A program made the position numbers and the translations under genes. Shown here piece after piece: positions 44,287 to 56,310 of a DNA stretch of 64,000 bases. Numbering within the stretch: the stretch's first letter is position 1; every line of letters begins with the position of its first letter. The notes under the pieces were generated by a model. The model was not told where the DNA came from. It made no database searches and worked only from the letters and a program-made list of their open reading frames with translations. The DNA comes from Chamaecyparis obtusa (lineage: Eukaryota; Streptophyta; Pinopsida; Cupressales; Cupressaceae): contig BSBK01003566.1 of assembly GCA_027943335.1 (NCBI GenBank), forward strand, positions 151,501 to 215,500, given 5' to 3'.

Positions 44287-47200
44287 ATGTCAGTTATGAC
44301 AAGGTACCAAGTTAATCAAGGGAAGCGACCCCCTGTTGCCTTTAGCCAGTTACCACCTATCAAGACCCGTCGACAACCTAAGGGAAAAGGACCCCTTTTT
44401 GACCAATCTCCTAAGAGTGAATCTGAGGTTTGTTTTAATCCGGGAGCTAACCCTAGTGAAGTGAGCACCTCTTTCATACCACTTTCATCAAGTATGGACA
44501 TGAGTTACACTTTCACCCGACAACAAAGAGAAGCCATGAATCAAACTCTCGAGGATATCTTTCAACGACACAGAAGAGAGTATGGTGGTTCTTCTCATGC
44601 CAGTTCACCTGGGTCACCTCCTAACAACGCGAGGTATTTTGATGCTCATCAACGAGCCGAAAGACAGCATAAGTCAGCCCACTCAGATTCAGGGTCACAA
44701 CACGAAGACCAGAACAACGAATCTAGCGATCACCATATCAACGCAGCTAATGCAATAAGGCATTCAAGACAAACCTCCCCACTTAAGGACACTTCTCGAT
44801 ATGCAAATACAAGATTAAGAAGCATTGAGAGAGAGAAGCAAGCCTACTTAGATGAACAGGCTGCAAAAAAGGAAAAATTCTGACAACTAGAGGAAGAGGA
44901 ACGTGCATTGTTGGATATACAGAAAAGAGTCGCCCAAGAAGAAGAAGATAGACTCTATGCACAACAACTCCAAAGTCAATTTAATGGGAGGGGAGCCAAT
45001 AGTGGGATCAACTCGCCCCCATCTACCCCTTCCCCTAGCCCTCGAAGAAGATCAAAGACACCCTCACGATCCCCAAGTCCTAGAGGAAGAAGGACTTCAA
45101 GATATGACCATCATAGGAGACAATCGTCTCATAGACATTCAAAGCAACCCTCCCAATGAGCACATCATGGCTCACAACATGGAGGCAGTTATGCTAAATC
45201 TGATCATATGGACTTCATGACTATGCAACAAGAACCATCCTTTCAAGCCTATGTGGAGCAATACGTGGAACAAAACAAAGACCAATTTTTGGAAAGTCTT
45301 ATCAACAAAGGCGCTAAAGTTCCATATAACTTTGATGTTCACCAAAAAATCAAGAAACAGAATCCTTCAACTGATGAGTTAATCTTACAAATGCAAAAGG
45401 ATATAGACAGAATGAAGGCTCCCAAGAGTACATTTCATTTGGACTCCATATGTCCTAATCCCATTGACAAAAGTGTGGTGATGGTAGAATTTCCTAAGAA
45501 AGTTGAATTCCCAACATATGACAAATATGATGGCACGGGTGACCCTCATGACCATGTTCGACAATTCTACATAATGAGCTTTTCCTTTCACCACGAAGAC
45601 TCCTACTTGCTGAGATTATTCCCAAGGAGTTTAAAAGGTCAAGCCATGGAGTGGTTCACCAACCTTTCCCCTCCAGTAAGGACATTTAGAGAACTTGTCC
45701 AAAGATTTGTGCAACATTTTGCTTACAATTTATCTAGGTCGGTCACCATGCTTGATTTGTGTAAACTTAAGCAAAATCAAGGGGAATCTTTTGTCACCTT
45801 TTTGCAACGATGGAGGCGATTGTGTTCGAAATACCCTAGGACAATCCCTGAAGAAGAGAGAATTGATATCATTGTGAACAATCTAATACCAGAACTCAAA
45901 TATGAAGTCAAGAAGATCCCATTTAATTCCTTTGATACTATGATAGAGGTGGCATGTCGCATTGAGGATGTCCTAAAAGAACAAGGAATTTTGGCTAAAC
46001 CAACAAATAACAACAATAGCCAAAATAACAATACTAATGGTAACAAGGACAAAAAGAACTCTTATTGGAACAAAAATAAGCAAGTCATCAACGACGGAGT
46101 TGTTGATTCATCTCAGGTCAAAAATGAAGGAGTTCTTAATCTCTCTCATGCAGTTCAAGCTATGAAGTTGCAAACATCGTCAACGCAACAAGACAAACCT
46201 CAGTATCAAAAGAGATCTAAAACGGAGAAAAGACAATTCACTAAATTGGGAGAATCCTATGCAGATGTTTTTAAGACACTAGTCGCTCATAATCTGGCGC
46301 ACCCACAGGATCCTAAAAAACATCGAATACCAGATCCTTTACCTCATTGGTGGGATGCTAAGGCTTTTTGTGTTTTCCATAATGGGATTGGACACGACAT
46401 AGAAAATTGTTTTAAACTCAAGCATCTTGTCCAAGACCTTATTGAGAAAGGACAATTACAAGTGGATGGGTTAACTACTAATGCAGACCATAAAGCCTTT
46501 AAAGAGCCCTTGCCTAAATATGAAAAAGGAGAGAATTCTAGCAGTAAGAATGGCAAGGCGGCTATTAACTATACATACACACATGCTGATAATGTGATTA
46601 ACATGCTTGAAGTGGCTGACGATAATATCAACATGGTGAGAAAGAAAGATCCTCATGGACATAATGTGGACTCAGTTCCTATGACTAATGAAAGACCCGC
46701 TGTGGTGATAAGAGGTCCTCACTCACAAAGAATGCCCCAGTCCCTCAATGCGGTCACTAGGGGTCAGGCCCAAACACCCATTATCATCAAAGGTCCTAGC
46801 ACTAGCAAGTCTAAACAGCCCGTGTCCAAAGGTGCTCCTCCAAAATCTATCGTTGGTCCTGATTCTAATTATAACCTTATTGACCAACTACAACGTACAC
46901 CCGCTCAGATATCCATCTTTGAGCTTTTAGAATTATCTCCTAAGCACAAGCGCGTCCTCGAGGATGCTTTGCGAGCAGCCAATGTCCCTAATAACTTAGA
47001 TATCGACCAATTCCAAAACATGGTCAACCATTTGGCTAGCCCTCATTTCCTCACCTTCTCAGAAGAAGATGACAAATCCATTAGTCACCCACATAATTTG
47101 GCCTTACACATCGAGGTCATGATTCATAAAACCCGTGTTAGGCGTGTACTGATAGATGGGGGTGCGGGGCTCAATATTTGTACTCTGAGTTTGCTGCTAG

Positions 47201-48915
47201 CTCTAGGGTATTCCGAGAACGTCATTGACACAAAGAAAAGAATCACAATCAAAGCATATGACGAAGCAGAAAGAAGTTCTAAGGGATTGGCTGTTTTGCC
47301 TATTCGTATTGGTCCTGTAGAAAGAGACATATTATTCCAAATTGTTGATGTTGGACCTCTCGCCTACAACATTTTGCTAGGTAGGCCATGGATTCATGAA
47401 ATGCAGGTAGTCCCATCGACATATCACCAGTGTGTTAAGTTCCCCCATAATGGTGTAGAAATTTGCATCCCTGGAGATAGTGCTCTATCAGTTAATAACA
47501 TTTCTGCGGGATCACATGTACCTTTGAATAGAGAAGCTGACAGTCCTAGTAGTTCACTTGAACAATGCAAGCAGAAATTCAAGACCATGGCCCTTGGGAT
47601 GGGAGATTATAAGATTGATTCTTTTACAAAAATGCCAGTCTCTCCTAGGTCCTATGGGAGACCCTCCCCAAATGTGAAGCCTTCGTCATCAGCAATGACG
47701 TTATTTGGGAAATTTATTGAGTCTTTGGTCCCCATTCAAGAAGAGAAAGAGGAAGTTGCTGTAAGGAACTGGATATATCACGAAGAGAAATACAAACATA
47801 ATGAGAATTTTGCTCCTTCACCTGAAACTTATGGGAAAGGATATACACTGGTTAAAAATATGGGATATCCGGGATTTGGTCCCCTTAGTCATAGGCTGGA
47901 TGCTAAAGCTGAGCCTCTTGATCATGCTCTCTTTGGACGCAAAAATAAGTCCACGATCGGCTTAGGTTTTGAGAATAAGAAGAAGAAAGGTATCCCTATC
48001 CCAGCTGCAACGGACAGTGACAGTGATACAGATTATACGCCCGATCTCTCCAACCAACAAGATGTGTCTGATGATTGGGTGCCTTCAACGAATCTCCTTT
48101 GGGGAGATTCCACAGATTTGATGCTTAATAGTCCTACTATCCCAGCTGCGACGGATAGTGATTGTGTGACTTCTAGATCGACAAAGGAAAATGTTACTGT
48201 CCTAGCTGCGACGGATAGTACCAATACTAGCACTAGAGAGGGGGAAACCCTCCCTAACCTTGAGGCTTCTACATCACGAGGCCTAAATGATGACTCAGAG
48301 ACAGACTCCCATGAATATGAATGGGATTCGCTTTCAGATGCAACAATTGATCTAGATGTGGATATTATCCATGCCTATAGTACCCAACCCGATGCAACTA
48401 ACGATCCTAGTGTCAGACTAGAGGATTGCCCTCCTCAAATCGCCTTAGTAGACGACGCTTCGTTTGATAGGATGAGCCCCAATTCAGGTATCTTAGGAGA
48501 AGACTTGATGAGCTCTAATTATATGGTCACCAGAGATGACACCTTTCACATTCACAACATCGAACCTACCATTGACTTGCCCCTTGTTCACTTTGACCTG
48601 ATTGACTGGCCCCAGCGCCACCACGAGCCCACATTCCTCACATTTCACAATGATTACGAAATTGCTTGCTATCTGAATGCTCTCGAACCCGTGGCTTCTT
48701 CCACCAGTGAACCAACAACCAGCATGACGGAGCCTGATATTAAGTACCTCAGTCTCAAAACAAAAGAGAAAAAGAAAAATAGGTCTGATGGCGAAAACCA
48801 CTTTGTGGCGGTGTCAGAACCAAAAATAGTAAAAAGAAATGACGCATCCAAAGGTGAAAACCTCTTTGAGGCACCTAAGGATGGGGTACTTAATAACTTG
48901 CCGAGTTATTTCTAG
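44287..48915 (+). CDS. Element D gag and aspartic protease (with two premature stops)
   Basis: One frame from ATG 44287 to TAG 48913, broken by TGA at 44881 and 45157 (both explained by CGA to TGA). The N-terminal part is basic and Ser/Arg-rich (RSRSPSPRGRR-like). The gag core at about 45520-45960 has YDKYDGTGDPHDHVRQFY, RLFPRSLKGQAMEWF and SFVTFLQRWRR. A knuckle-like CVFHNGIGHDIENC lies near 46370. The protease has LIDGGAGLNI at 47149 and YNILLGRPWIHEM. A G-patch-like segment follows at about 47833-47990 (YGKGYTLVKNMGYPGFGPLS, then GLGFENKKK). The unit PAATDS recurs three times (48001-48230). The piece 45208-48915 alone is 1,235 codons open. Its product would form virus-like particles in the cytoplasm and mature the polyprotein. 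The TAG at 48913 is in frame with pol. Confidence 0.9.
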
Positions 48916-51900
48916 GATAGATCATCAATATTGATTAAACCAACAAAGCCGGTCAATCTAGACACAGAAGAAAATCCTCAGATAGTCCATCTTGCTCAGT
49001 CTTTATCAGAGGAAGAGACCAAGGCATATGTACAGTTTTTACAGAAAAAGAAAATTAATTTTGCATGGACCTACTCAGACATGCCAGGGCTTGACACAAA
49101 TCTCATAATGCATCACTTATCTATAGCTCCAGGAGTCAAGCCAGTCAAACAGAGATTAAGAAAAATGCATCCACATATAGCTCTACTTGTCAAAGGAGAA
49201 TTAGAAAAGCTTTTGAAAGCTGGATTTATTAGAGCCATCGATTATGCAGAATGGATCTCAAACATAGTACCGGTCTCCAAACATGATGGGTCCATTCGTG
49301 TCTGCACAGATTTTAGAGATCTAAACAAAGCATGCCCAAAGGATGACTTTCCACTTCCAAACATTGACATGATAGTGGACATGACGGCGGGCTATGACAT
49401 ATATTCCCTAATGGATGGTTTCTCGGGGTATAATCAAATCAAAATAGCCCCTGAAGACCAAGAGAAAACAGCATTCACATGTGCATGGGGAACCTATTGT
49501 TGGAACGTCATGCCATTCGGGTTAAAGAATGCAGGAGCAACCTACCAAAGAGCTATGACAACTATCTTTCATGATATGATGCACAAAAATATGGAAGATT
49601 ATGTGGATGATACCCTGGCAAAATCAAGAAAAAGGGACACACACCTCAATGATCTGGAAGTAATTCTAGATCGTATGGAACAATTTCAACTCAGATTGAA
49701 TCCAAAGAAGTGCGCATTTGGCGTCACCTCAGGCAAACTTTTAGGATTCATAATATCAGCAAAAGGTATCGAGGTTGATCCCGAAAAAGTCCAAGCAATC
49801 CTAGATATGCCACCTCGAAATATCAGCCAAATGAGAAGTCTTCAAGGACGTCTTAAATCAATTAGGAGGTTTATTTCTCAGCTTGCAGATAGAGCGCAAC
49901 CCTTCAACAAAACATTGCATAAGGGTGCTTCTTGTGTTTGGAACGAAGATTGTCAAAAGAGCCTAGATCAGATCAAACAATACTTGGCTAATCCTCCAAT
50001 CTTAATGCCTCCTATTCCAGGGAAACCATTGCTTCTATATATCTCAGCTACAGACACTTCCCTGGGGGCATTATTGGCTCAAACAGATGATACTGGGAAA
50101 GAACGGGCCATCTACTATATCAGCCGTACTCTAGTCTCTTATGAGATCAATTACAATAATATTGAGAAGTCTTGTCTCGCGGTGGTGTTTGCTTCTCAAA
50201 AGTTGCGCCACTACATGCTTGCTCATACCATACACTTGATTGCCAAAATTGATCCCCTTAAATACTTGCTTGGTAAGGCTGCCCTGACAGGTAGACTTGC
50301 TAAATGGATGATGGTCCTCACTGAATTTGACATAGAGTATGTTGAAAGAAAGGCAATCAAAGGACAAGCTATTGCTGACCAATTAGCTGATTTTCCAATC
50401 CAGGATAATATACCAGTCCAAGTGGAATTCCCAGACGAACACATCTTATATACCACTACTCGCACTTGGACAATGTTCTTTGATGGCTCCCGCATGCAAA
50501 ATGGATCAGGTGCTGGAGTGTTATTTGTTTCTCCACATGGGTACAACATTCCAAAGTCTTATAAACTATTATTCCCATGTACCAATAATATTGCAGAATA
50601 TGAAGCTTTAACTAATGGCTTGAAAATGGCTATAGAATGGAATATCACAGAATTACATGTCTTTGGGGATTCTCAGCTGATCATCAACCAAGTCAATGAA
50701 GAGTATCAAACCAAGGATGACAAATTGATACCCTATAAAAAGATGGTTGATTCTTTGAAATGCTATTTCACCTTTGTGACGTTTCAACAAATCCCTAGGA
50801 CAGAGAACAAAGCTGCAGACGCCATGGCCACATTAGCTTCACTTCTTCAGTTGGAGACACATGAATCCAGATTTGAATTCCTGGTGGAAGAGCTACACCA
50901 TCCTATCTTTGACTCATCTGAAAGCCGTGTCATTTGTGCCATTACCACACACGAGTCTTCCCGATATGGTGCTATCTATTCATATCTTCGTGATGGCATC
51001 ATCCCCGACACGTTCACCCGCTCCGAATGCCGAAACCTCATCCGTAACGCCTCTCGCCACACCCTCATCTCTGGTGACTTATATAGAAGGGGTTTAGATG
51101 GGACACTCCTTAGGTGCTTGGAAAAGGAGGAATCCAACCAAGCGTTAGCTGACATCCACGAGGGCATTTGTGGTGGGCATTCTAATGGTCTGGCCATGGC
51201 CCGAAGGTTGCTTAGGGCGGGATATTATTGGCCCACAATGCAGATGGACGCAGTCACCTTTGCTAAGTCATGTGAAAAATGTCAGAAACACGGCAACCTG
51301 ATTCATGCTCTGGGTAGGGAGCTGATTCCTTCTATCTCTCATTGGCCATTTCAGCGCTGGGCCTTTGATCTGGTCGGGCAAATTCACCCCAACTCATCAG
51401 GCGGACACAAGTTCATTATTACTACCACTGACTACTTCACAAAGTGGGTGGAGGCTGTACCACTTTCTGTTGCTTCAGGAAGGACCATTTCTTTGTTCAT
51501 CTTGAACCATATCATTTGCTGATTTGGAGTGCCTTCTGAGATCATTACTGACAATGGAGGTCAATTTAAGAATAAAGACCTAAAGCACCTATGCAAAAAG
51601 TTTAAAATCAAGCAACATTGGTCCTCCATATATTTCCCACAAGGAAACGGATAGGCAGAAGCTTCTAACAAAACCATTCTTAAGATTCTTCATAGAACAG
51701 TACACAAGAATGGTAGGGATTGGCACTTACAAATCAATCCAGCACTATGGGCTTACCGAACAAGTATTCGCACACCTACAGGAGCCACTCCTTTCTCTCT
51801 CACCTATGGCGCTGAAGCAATATTGCCTTTAGAAGTCGAGATACCATCCCTCAGAGTCTCACTCAAAGGTTTGATTACAGATGAGGATTACCGCGCCATG

Positions 51901-52218
51901 AGGTTGCAGGAACTAGAACTTTTAGATGAGAAGCGTAAGGCTTCCTTTGATCATATGAGAGCGTATCAGAAGCGTATGTCCAAGGCATTCAACAAGAAGG
52001 TTCGCCCTAGAGAATTTCAAATAGGTGATCTTGTTTTACGAGAAAACCCTAAAAACCAACAAAATAGAGAGCAAAAGGGCAAGTTTGAACCTAACTGGCT
52101 TGGACCATATGTCATCACAGCTGCTTTTGGTACTGGTGCGTATTTACTGTCAGATCCTGATGGAGAACAGCTCCCTGATCCCATCAACATTGTGCACCTT
52201 AAGAAGTTCTATCCTTGA
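48916..52218 (+). CDS. Element D pol: RT, RNase H, archaeal RNase H, integrase
   Basis: Continues the gag frame. RT: VCTDFRDLNKACPKDDFPLP, LMDGFSGYNQIKIAPEDQEK, MPFGLKNAGATYQRAM, YVDD at about 49600. Gypsy RNase H: LLLYISATDTSLGALLAQ, EKSCLAVVFASQKLRHYM. Archaeal RNase H at about 50460-50850: MFFDGSRMQNGSGAGVLF, NIAEYEALTNG, VFGDSQLIINQV. Integrase: GICGGHSNGLAMARRLL and CEKCQKHGNL, then FDLVGQ, TDNGGQFKN and AEASNK, so all three catalytic acids are intact. The C-terminus GPYVITAAFGTGAYLLSDP ends HLKKFYP at 52218. TGA at 51520 (Arg expected) and TAG at 51652 (Gln expected) are the only stops. Two RNase H domains place it in the Tat clade. Confidence 0.92.
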
Positions 52219-53849
52219 TGCCCGTTCTGTCTGGGGGCATCTTTTGTATAAATCTTATTGATCCTGAAAAAATACCAAAAAAATTGATATATGATGCTGA
52301 AAAAATCCTAAAAAGCATAAAATATCCTAAAAAAAACACAAAAAAATCAAAATATTCAAAAAAATCAAAAAAAATATAGAAAAAGTGCCTTGGTGAAAAC
52401 CTAGCAATAGGCGCCTTGGTAGCAAAAATACAAAAAAAATGAAAAAATGAAAAATGATTCCAAGTGGTGAAAACCTAGAAACAGGCGCTACTTAAGGCCT
52501 TTGCACCCCTATTTGTTAGCATGCGTCCTTGACACTTAACCACTTTCCATCACGCCTTGACCTTATTTGGCCTAGTCTGGAATTGGTCTTTGTCTTTGTC
52601 TAGGGGGCATAACTGTTAGCATTGGTCCTTTAGGTGTGTTTGCCTCTTGGGGCATTTCACAATAGGTGTTTTTCAACACCACCCCAAACAGTGTTTTTCA
52701 ACACTACCCTTGCGTCGAGTGTTTCTTAACACTTATCAGATGTCTTACCCAATAGTCCAAAGTATAATGCGATAGTGCTCATGTGCAGATGCGATACTCA
52801 GAGTTTGACTCTATGACCAACACACACGCACTTAAACAATCAACTCGCTGACGATATGATGACTTTATTTTTTTTTGTGTGCTGTCTATGAGGATTTCTT
52901 TGATGAGTGGTCTCTCCCTGAGAAGTTTTCGATGATGCATAGCTAGAAGACTGAGGGAATGAGAACATGTTTTCTTTCTTTATCTGCTTGTGGGTATATT
53001 TTGTCGATCCTAACTGTCATGAGCATTTATGCTGGTCTTACTTGACCCTATGGATTGACGAGGTATTATCCTTGACTATTTTGCGAGTGCATGCTTTTAG
53101 CTATCCTGACTTTCATGTGTCTTGATACAAGCATAATCTCGCCATATCAAATTTAGGTGATCTCACTGTATTAGTCGTCTTGACCTATATGTCTTTGATG
53201 CCTAGGTAAGATTTCCACATTTCTATCTGATAAAGATCATATTCATATCCACATAGTAATGCTAGTGTGCATTGTATGATCTTACGACGCTACCAATAAC
53301 GCTCGATGATGATAAATTAGATGTCTATAAGCGTTGTGACCTTGCAAGTCAACCACTTTCATAGTAGCTTGCATTTTTAGGGTCATGTTAGTCTAGTCTT
53401 GCATCTTGCACATGGAGAGAGCTCTCCTTTTCATCCTACATGGACCTGTTAGTCAACTGCGCTCACTTTCTCTCCTTCTTGATCATGTCTTTCGCTCCTT
53501 GTCTTTTTCATCTCGAACCTATTCCTGTTCATCACAAGGGGTTAATCACATCATCATATCTATATTACAAATCGTCATTTTCAAAAAAACATAAGTCCAC
53601 ATCATACATATGAGAATTAAACATACAACTATGAGAGAGAACATACATAAGCACATACATAAGCATTTTTGAGCAAAATGACAAGACAATATACATAAAC
53701 TGATACATCCATCACAAGTGAGACAAATACACATGATACATCGAACATCCAGTAATCTCATAAATCAATAAATGTCATGATATACAATATGAGATCCCAA
53801 AATCTGGATCAAAAGTCTCAAAATATGTCCAAACATCTAAAACCTAACC
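52219..53849. other. Element D convergent spacer between pol and PMD
   Basis: Non-coding. An A-rich stretch holds GGTGAAAACCTAG at 52393-52405 and 52466-52478, within CTTGGTGAAAACCTAGCAAT and AGTGGTGAAAACCTAGAAAC, each followed by AGGCGC. Element C has the same paired repeat at the same place. The rest is T-rich, with no domain in the small frames at 53406-53761. Confidence 0.6.
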
Positions 53850-56236
53850 CTAGGACTCGCTACCACCCTCGTGAGGAGCTCGTGGTGGTGGAGGAGGCAT
53901 AGCTCTCCTATCAAATGCCACGTCTGATATCCCTACCCGCTGAGAGTATGATGGTGCTCTCTCACCCTCTGGGATGGCCTGCAGATATAACCCGTGATAG
54001 TAAGCAGCTCTCGCTGACTCCCGTCGGAGCTCCAATGCCTCGGCCTGTGCCATTGCCTCACGGCGTGCTATCTCTGCTCTGAGATCAGCTATCTGCTGAT
54101 CTTGCTCTGCCCTCAGATCCAGGAGCTGCTGATCTCTCACCGCTATAGTGGTCCGCAGCTGCTGTATCTCTGTCTCCTGAACCTGTATCTGGGCTCTCAG
54201 GTCCTCTCCTCCCGCAGGCTGCTCCTGCTGTACCTCTGCCTGCCGGCGAGCTGGTCTCGCCTCCTCCTCAGGAGTGGCTGATCTCTGTCCCCGTGGCCGT
54301 TTCCGGCCACCTGATCCCAACCCCTCTCCTCTCTCCATCCTCCTCCCTCTCCCCCTCCCGCCATCTCCTCCATCTCCTCCCTCCTCTCCTCCGTCCCCTC
54401 CGTCTCCTCCGTCTCCTCCCTCTCCTCCCGGCGCTGGCACCTAAGCATCTGGTACTGTAAATCGAGGGAATGGTACCCTCCGCCGCTCTGCTCTGGAGGC
54501 TCCATCAGCCCCTGCGTCTGCCACATCTGGGAAATAATCCCAAGGCTCGCTCCTGATAGCTGTTGTCTCTGCGACAGCCTGCTGATAATCCAGCATGGGT
54601 AGCCACCCATGCCCCTCCTCGTCTCTGGCCCTGGCATATGTGGTAGTCTCCGTCGAGACTCACTGCTGCCTCCCGAACTGCCGCCACACCCGACTGATGC
54701 AAAACCTCTCTATGATATCCGCATATCGACCCACCAGTGGTCGACTGCACAGCATATAACTCAGCTCCTCTGCGGCATCCCCCCAAACCTCAACCTCCCT
54801 GTACGGCCTCCATGTGAATGAGGCTATCTCATCCAGAATCCGTCGATAATAAGTCACATCCCCTGAATGGGCATGTGATATAAACCCTATGTACTTGTAA
54901 ATAAAGGGGTACCTCCTCTCCCTCGGCTGAACTTTGGGGCGCACCACAGCAATGTGCTCCCATGCCCATACCTGTGCCAAGATGGCACCACATGCCCATG
55001 TCCGACCGTCCCTGTAGACGATCTCGTGCAGCTCATGATACATCTCTGCCAAGATCGCAGGCCCCCATGCCATCCGTCGGGGCCTGCCTACCAAGTCCAC
55101 CAGTAGCCTGCCCCATCCGAGCGGGAATCCCTTCTGACTGCGATCAGTCATCAGGATCTGTGAAATGATCAATGCCACAATACATGGCACCGGATAATCT
55201 CGGTCGAAGTCATCAAGCAGTCGCTCCCAGCTGACATGCCTGTCTAGGATGGTCACGTCCTGAAACATCTCCTGAATCAATCGACGCCCCTCAGTGACGT
55301 CCTGATCATAGTATACCTGTGGCAACACATAAATCATGTTAGTTTTCATCTTTTGGAAACATTACATTTTACATGACTATCTTAAAAACATGATTATACT
55401 TACAGGCTCTCCGTGGCATGGAACTCGGAGGATCCTATAGACATCCTCCAGTGTGATGGATGCCTCGCCTGTAGGAAGGTGGAAGGTGTTGTGCTCGCTG
55501 TGCCATCTCTTGGCCAGCGCAGTCAACAACCCATGGTCTGCTCGGATATAGGGGTACCTCAACAGATACCGGAATCCCATAGCCCTGATATCGGCATTGC
55601 CCGGATCATCCAGATCTCGGACACACCGCAACCCAGTCACCTTCGGCGCTCTGATGATGAGCGCCGGAAAAACCTCCTGCAAGCCAAAACCAAACCCAAC
55701 CCGTTATTAGTACATATTATGATGGATGTCCAAAAACTCAGTATAAAACATCTTAAAAACATAACATTGTCTAGACCCATGTCATTTTTGCTCAAAAAAT
55801 GCATTAAATATCAAATTTTTCAAATGGGCGATATTCTTTTTTGGAGAAGTATCGTGCGATACTTCTCCCTATAGTAGGGCGATAAACCTTATGTCGAGCG
55901 ATACTTCACCTGCTATCGCGCGATCTTTCGCCCAGTATTGTGCGATACTGGTGCCTAAAGCGCGCGATACTTTTCGGGCACGCGAAGTATCGCGCGATAC
56001 TTCTCCCCAAAGCGCGCGATACTTCTAAAGTATCGCGTGATATTTCGCACAATAGAAAAATTTTGAAATTTAAAATTTGAAAAAAAAGTGCTAAAAAAGC
56101 TATTAAATGCTAGAAATGATCAAAAAGCTTGAGTTTTTCGAAAACATACCGGTGCAGGATAGTGTGGTGGCCGGTTATGCAACCGGGCGCGCTCGAATCG
56201 ATGCTTGTGGACGGGAACTCCTGCTTGCTGAGCCAT
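53850..56236 (-). pseudogene. Antisense PMD gene of element D (three exons, two premature stops)
   Basis: Exon 1 56236-56150 (29 codons, contains HNRPPHYPAP), donor G/GTATGT; exon 2 55676-55404 after TTGCAG, donor CCT/GTAAGT; exon 3 55316-53850 after GCCACAG. All junctions are phase 0, giving about 608 codons. PMD core: HSEHNTFHLPTGEASITLED, VYRIL, VYYDQDVTEG, LILMTDRSQ-like segment, GWGRLLVDLVG, ELHEIVYRDG, AWEHIAVVRPK, LVGRYADIIERFCISRVWRQ. Then PFPRF, a Gly/Asp-repeat and basic region (GGDGGDGG, GGRKRPRGQR), a coiled coil (QETEIQQLRTTIAVRDQQLL) and the end AYYHGLYLQA, PSYSQ, PPPPP. The two stops, TGA 54662-54660 and TAG 54443-54441, are explained by CGA and CAG. GC-rich compared with its surroundings. 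Other PMD proteins are nuclear and linked to silencing and transcription; the role here is unknown. Confidence 0.88.
55826..56050. repeat. Palindromic repeat cluster in PMD intron 1 of D
   Basis: Same motif as the D leader: GAGAAGTATCGTGCGATACT, GTCGAGCGATACTTCACC, CTATCGCGCGATCTTTCGCC, AGTATTGTGCGATACTGG, AGCGCGCGATACTTTTCGG, GAAGTATCGCGCGATACTTC, AAGCGCGCGATACTTC and AAGTATCGCGTGATATTTCG. It lies wholly in the 473-bp intron 1. Confidence 0.85.
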
Positions 56237-56310
56237 TTTCTCTCTCTAAATCTCTGAAATTCTCAAATCACTAAAAGACAAATGATTTTTGAAAATGACA
56301 TTTTGACCCC

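Noticed and set aside
45385..51197. Minus-strand frames within D gag-pol
   Set aside because: Shadows of the long plus-strand frame.
55826..56050. CRISPR-like array of CG-rich repeats
   Set aside because: Units are variable and palindromic, spacers irregular, and the setting is a plant retrotransposon intron.
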